Positions 42,136-43,579 of a stretch of 43,579 nucleotides of DNA are shown here, one piece after another. The notes beneath the pieces are model-generated. The model ran no database searches. It worked only from the letters and a program-made list of their open reading frames with translations, and was not told the origin of the DNA. This DNA is from Nitrospira sp. (lineage in GTDB: Bacteria; Nitrospirota; Nitrospiria; Nitrospirales; Nitrospiraceae): contig JANDJG010000012.1 of NCBI GenBank assembly GCA_024331085.1, positions 1 to 43,579 on the forward strand, in the 5' to 3' direction. The position numbers and the translations under genes were made by a program. Every line of letters starts with the position of its first letter. Within the stretch, counting starts at the first letter, position 1.

Positions 42136-43579
42136 TGATCAGCCCGGTACGACCCGGCAGCCTGGACATGATGGCGCAGTTCGTCCGCCCGGGTTTTCCC
42201 TCGAGCCCGGAGGTTCCGGTACATCGCGAGCGCCCACAACGGGAAATACTGGCAGTACCAATGATAACGGAGGTAGAACACGCGCGGGAATCCCGTACCG
42301 GTATGGCGAACCTCTTCCCACGACCCGTCCTTCATTTGATGGCGCAGGAGAAATTGCACTCCGCGCGCGACGCTGAACGAATCCACCACGCCGGCGGACA
42401 TCAATCCCATCAAGGCCCAGGCCGTCTGCGACGGCGTGCTCTCCCCTTTGCCGCTGAAGGCGGGATCCGCATACGACAGGCAGGACTCGCCCCATCCGCC
42501 GTCCGGATTTTGTTTCGATTCCAACCATGAGACGGCCCGGCGGATGTACGGAGACGACAGATCTTCCCCCATGGCGCGAAGGCCCGCCAGGACGGACCAC
42601 GTTCCATAAATGTAGTTGACGCCCCACCGTCCATACCAACTTCCGTCCTGTTCCTGCTCCTTCTTTAAAAAGGCCAAGGCCGGCCCGACGGCGGGGTGCG
42701 TCCGATCGTACCCCAATGTCCCCAGCATCTCCAGACATCGCCCGGTCAAGTCCGACGTACTGGGATCCAGCAGCGCACGGTGATCCGCGAAAGGAATATA
42801 GTTGAAAACGACTCGATTGTTATCCTTATCGTACGCTCCCCATCCTCCGTCCGACCCTTGCATGGCCAGGACCCACTTCATGCCGCGGCGGATCGACTCC
42901 CGCTGTTCGGCGGCTTGAGCCATCTTCAATTTCGCGAGCCCCATGAGCACGACGGCGGAATCGTCGACGTCCGGATACAACTCGTTCTCAAACTGGAAGT
43001 ACCATCCGCCTGGTTCGGCCGCGGGGGAGGAGACGATCCAGTCTCCCTCCTTCTTGGCCTGCCTGGACATCAGATACGCCGCGGCCTTCTGCAAAGCGGG
43101 ATGATCCTGCGGCATGCCGGACTCGATCATGGCATTGATGAGCAACGCCGTATCCCAAATCGGAGAAAAGCAGGGCTGCAGATGGAGGGCGGGAACAGAC
43201 CGACCGTCCAGCTCCACCGAATCGTATACCTCCAACTCCTCGATCTCACGCAACGCCTTGACGACGAGGGGGTCGTCCGCATCATAGCCCATGCACTGTA
43301 ACGCCATGATCGAGTTGGCCATGGCCGGATAAATGGCGCCAAGCCCTCCGGTTCCCTTCATGTGCTCCAGCATCCAGTCGGCGGCCTTTTTCAAGGCTTT
43401 TCTGCGCAATGCCCGCAGAGGCATCCGATCATAGACCTTCAGCAACGCATCCAGCGCCACGAAGAAATTGTGCGGCGTAAACCAATCCTGATCTTTATTG
43501 AACGGCGGGTATTTCCAATAGCGAATCGTCCGGCGGGGAACAGGATACAGTTCATCGATGCCCTGCTCATGCGAAATCC
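42132..43579 (-). CDS. shc: squalene-hopene cyclase, C-terminal part
   Basis: At least 482 codons; the 5' end is outside the window, and the frame stays open to the right edge (so the GTG at 43460 is internal, not a start). Squalene-hopene cyclase protonates and cyclises squalene to hopene on the inner membrane. The catalytic DxDD motif is DVDDSA, about 190 residues after the window-edge end. QW repeats include QGSDGGWG, QEQDGSWYG, QNPDGGWGE and QMKDGSWEE. The C-terminal FYLRYHWYCQYFPLWAL is family-typical. It heads the hpnG/mlaEFDC block and ends with a 4-base overlap onto hpnG. Confidence 0.96.
   Translation of the reverse strand, partial: ISHEQGIDELYPVPRRTIRYWKYPPFNKDQDWFTPHNFFVALDALLKVYDRMPLRALRRKALKKAADWMLEHMKGTGGLGAIYPAMANSIMALQCMGYDADDPLVVKALREIEELEVYDSVELDGRSVPALHLQPCFSPIWDTALLINAMIESGMPQDHPALQKAAAYLMSRQAKKEGDWIVSSPAAEPGGWYFQFENELYPDVDDSAVVLMGLAKLKMAQAAEQRESIRRGMKWVLAMQGSDGGWGAYDKDNNRVVFNYIPFADHRALLDPSTSDLTGRCLEMLGTLGYDRTHPAVGPALAFLKKEQEQDGSWYGRWGVNYIYGTWSVLAGLRAMGEDLSSPYIRRAVSWLESKQNPDGGWGESCLSYADPAFSGKGESTPSQTAWALMGLMSAGVVDSFSVARGVQFLLRHQMKDGSWEEVRHTGTGFPRVFYLRYHWYCQYFPLWALAMYRNLRARGKTRADELRHHVQAAGSYRADH

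Overview
The window (about 57-59% GC by eye) most likely comes from a Nitrospira-type nitrifier (phylum Nitrospirota). The main reason is a large respiratory locus that combines two paralogous cytochrome bd-like (CydA-like) membrane proteins, a b6f-type cytochrome b, a Rieske protein, five c-type cytochromes and an NxrC-like gamma subunit. A hopanoid/MEP-pathway/Mla locus is also present. I assigned families by reading motifs, not by database search; the genus is an inference.

Region 1 (1-7.5 kb, all minus strand): the 5' end of pyruvate dehydrogenase E1-alpha; a tightly overlapping HD-domain / YjbQ / HtrA protease operon behind a good sigma70-like promoter; a magnesium-transport P-type ATPase; and a 4-bp-overlapping pair of a BtuF-like cobalamin-binding protein and a DUF71/Dph6-like ATP-pyrophosphatase. 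Region 2 (7.5-11 kb, mostly plus strand): divergent promoters with long leaders, a repeat-containing two-TM protein, a 57-aa membrane protein, an orphan NarL-type regulator with a degraded acidic pocket, a 39-aa membrane protein, a zinc-ribbon protein and tRNA-Thr(CGT). Region 3 (11-14.1 kb): a caspase-fold lipoprotein that has lost both catalytic residues, then a UbiA prenyltransferase with an apparently leaderless promoter.

Region 4 (14.3-26.6 kb, minus strand) is the centrepiece. In transcription order it encodes a carboxypeptidase-regulatory-like membrane protein, a lipoprotein cytochrome c, CydA-like paralog B, a membrane cytochrome c, a PRC-barrel/Rieske fusion, cytochrome b, an unknown membrane protein, CydA-like paralog A, two membrane cytochromes c, an NxrC-like gamma subunit and a diheme cytochrome c. 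Together they carry six CXXCH sites. The set looks like one quinone/cytochrome c electron-transfer complex. Only paralog A keeps the glutamate equivalent to E. coli CydA Glu107, so the two paralogs probably have different jobs.

Region 5 (26.8-32.3 kb): a small unknown protein, HpnH (hopanoid radical SAM), a 689-aa unknown protein paired with a small Cys-rich coiled-coil gene whose frames suggest a shift, a roughly 1.1-kb gene-poor AT-rich gap with phased palindromes and repeats, and tRNA-Cys(GCA). Region 6 (32.4-43.6 kb, minus strand): squalene-hopene cyclase (5' end outside the window), HpnG, MlaE, MlaF, MlaD, MlaC, a POTRA-less Omp85-type barrel, Dxs, IspG and a GT87 glycosyltransferase. 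This puts isoprenoid supply, hopanoid synthesis and lipid trafficking in one co-directional block.
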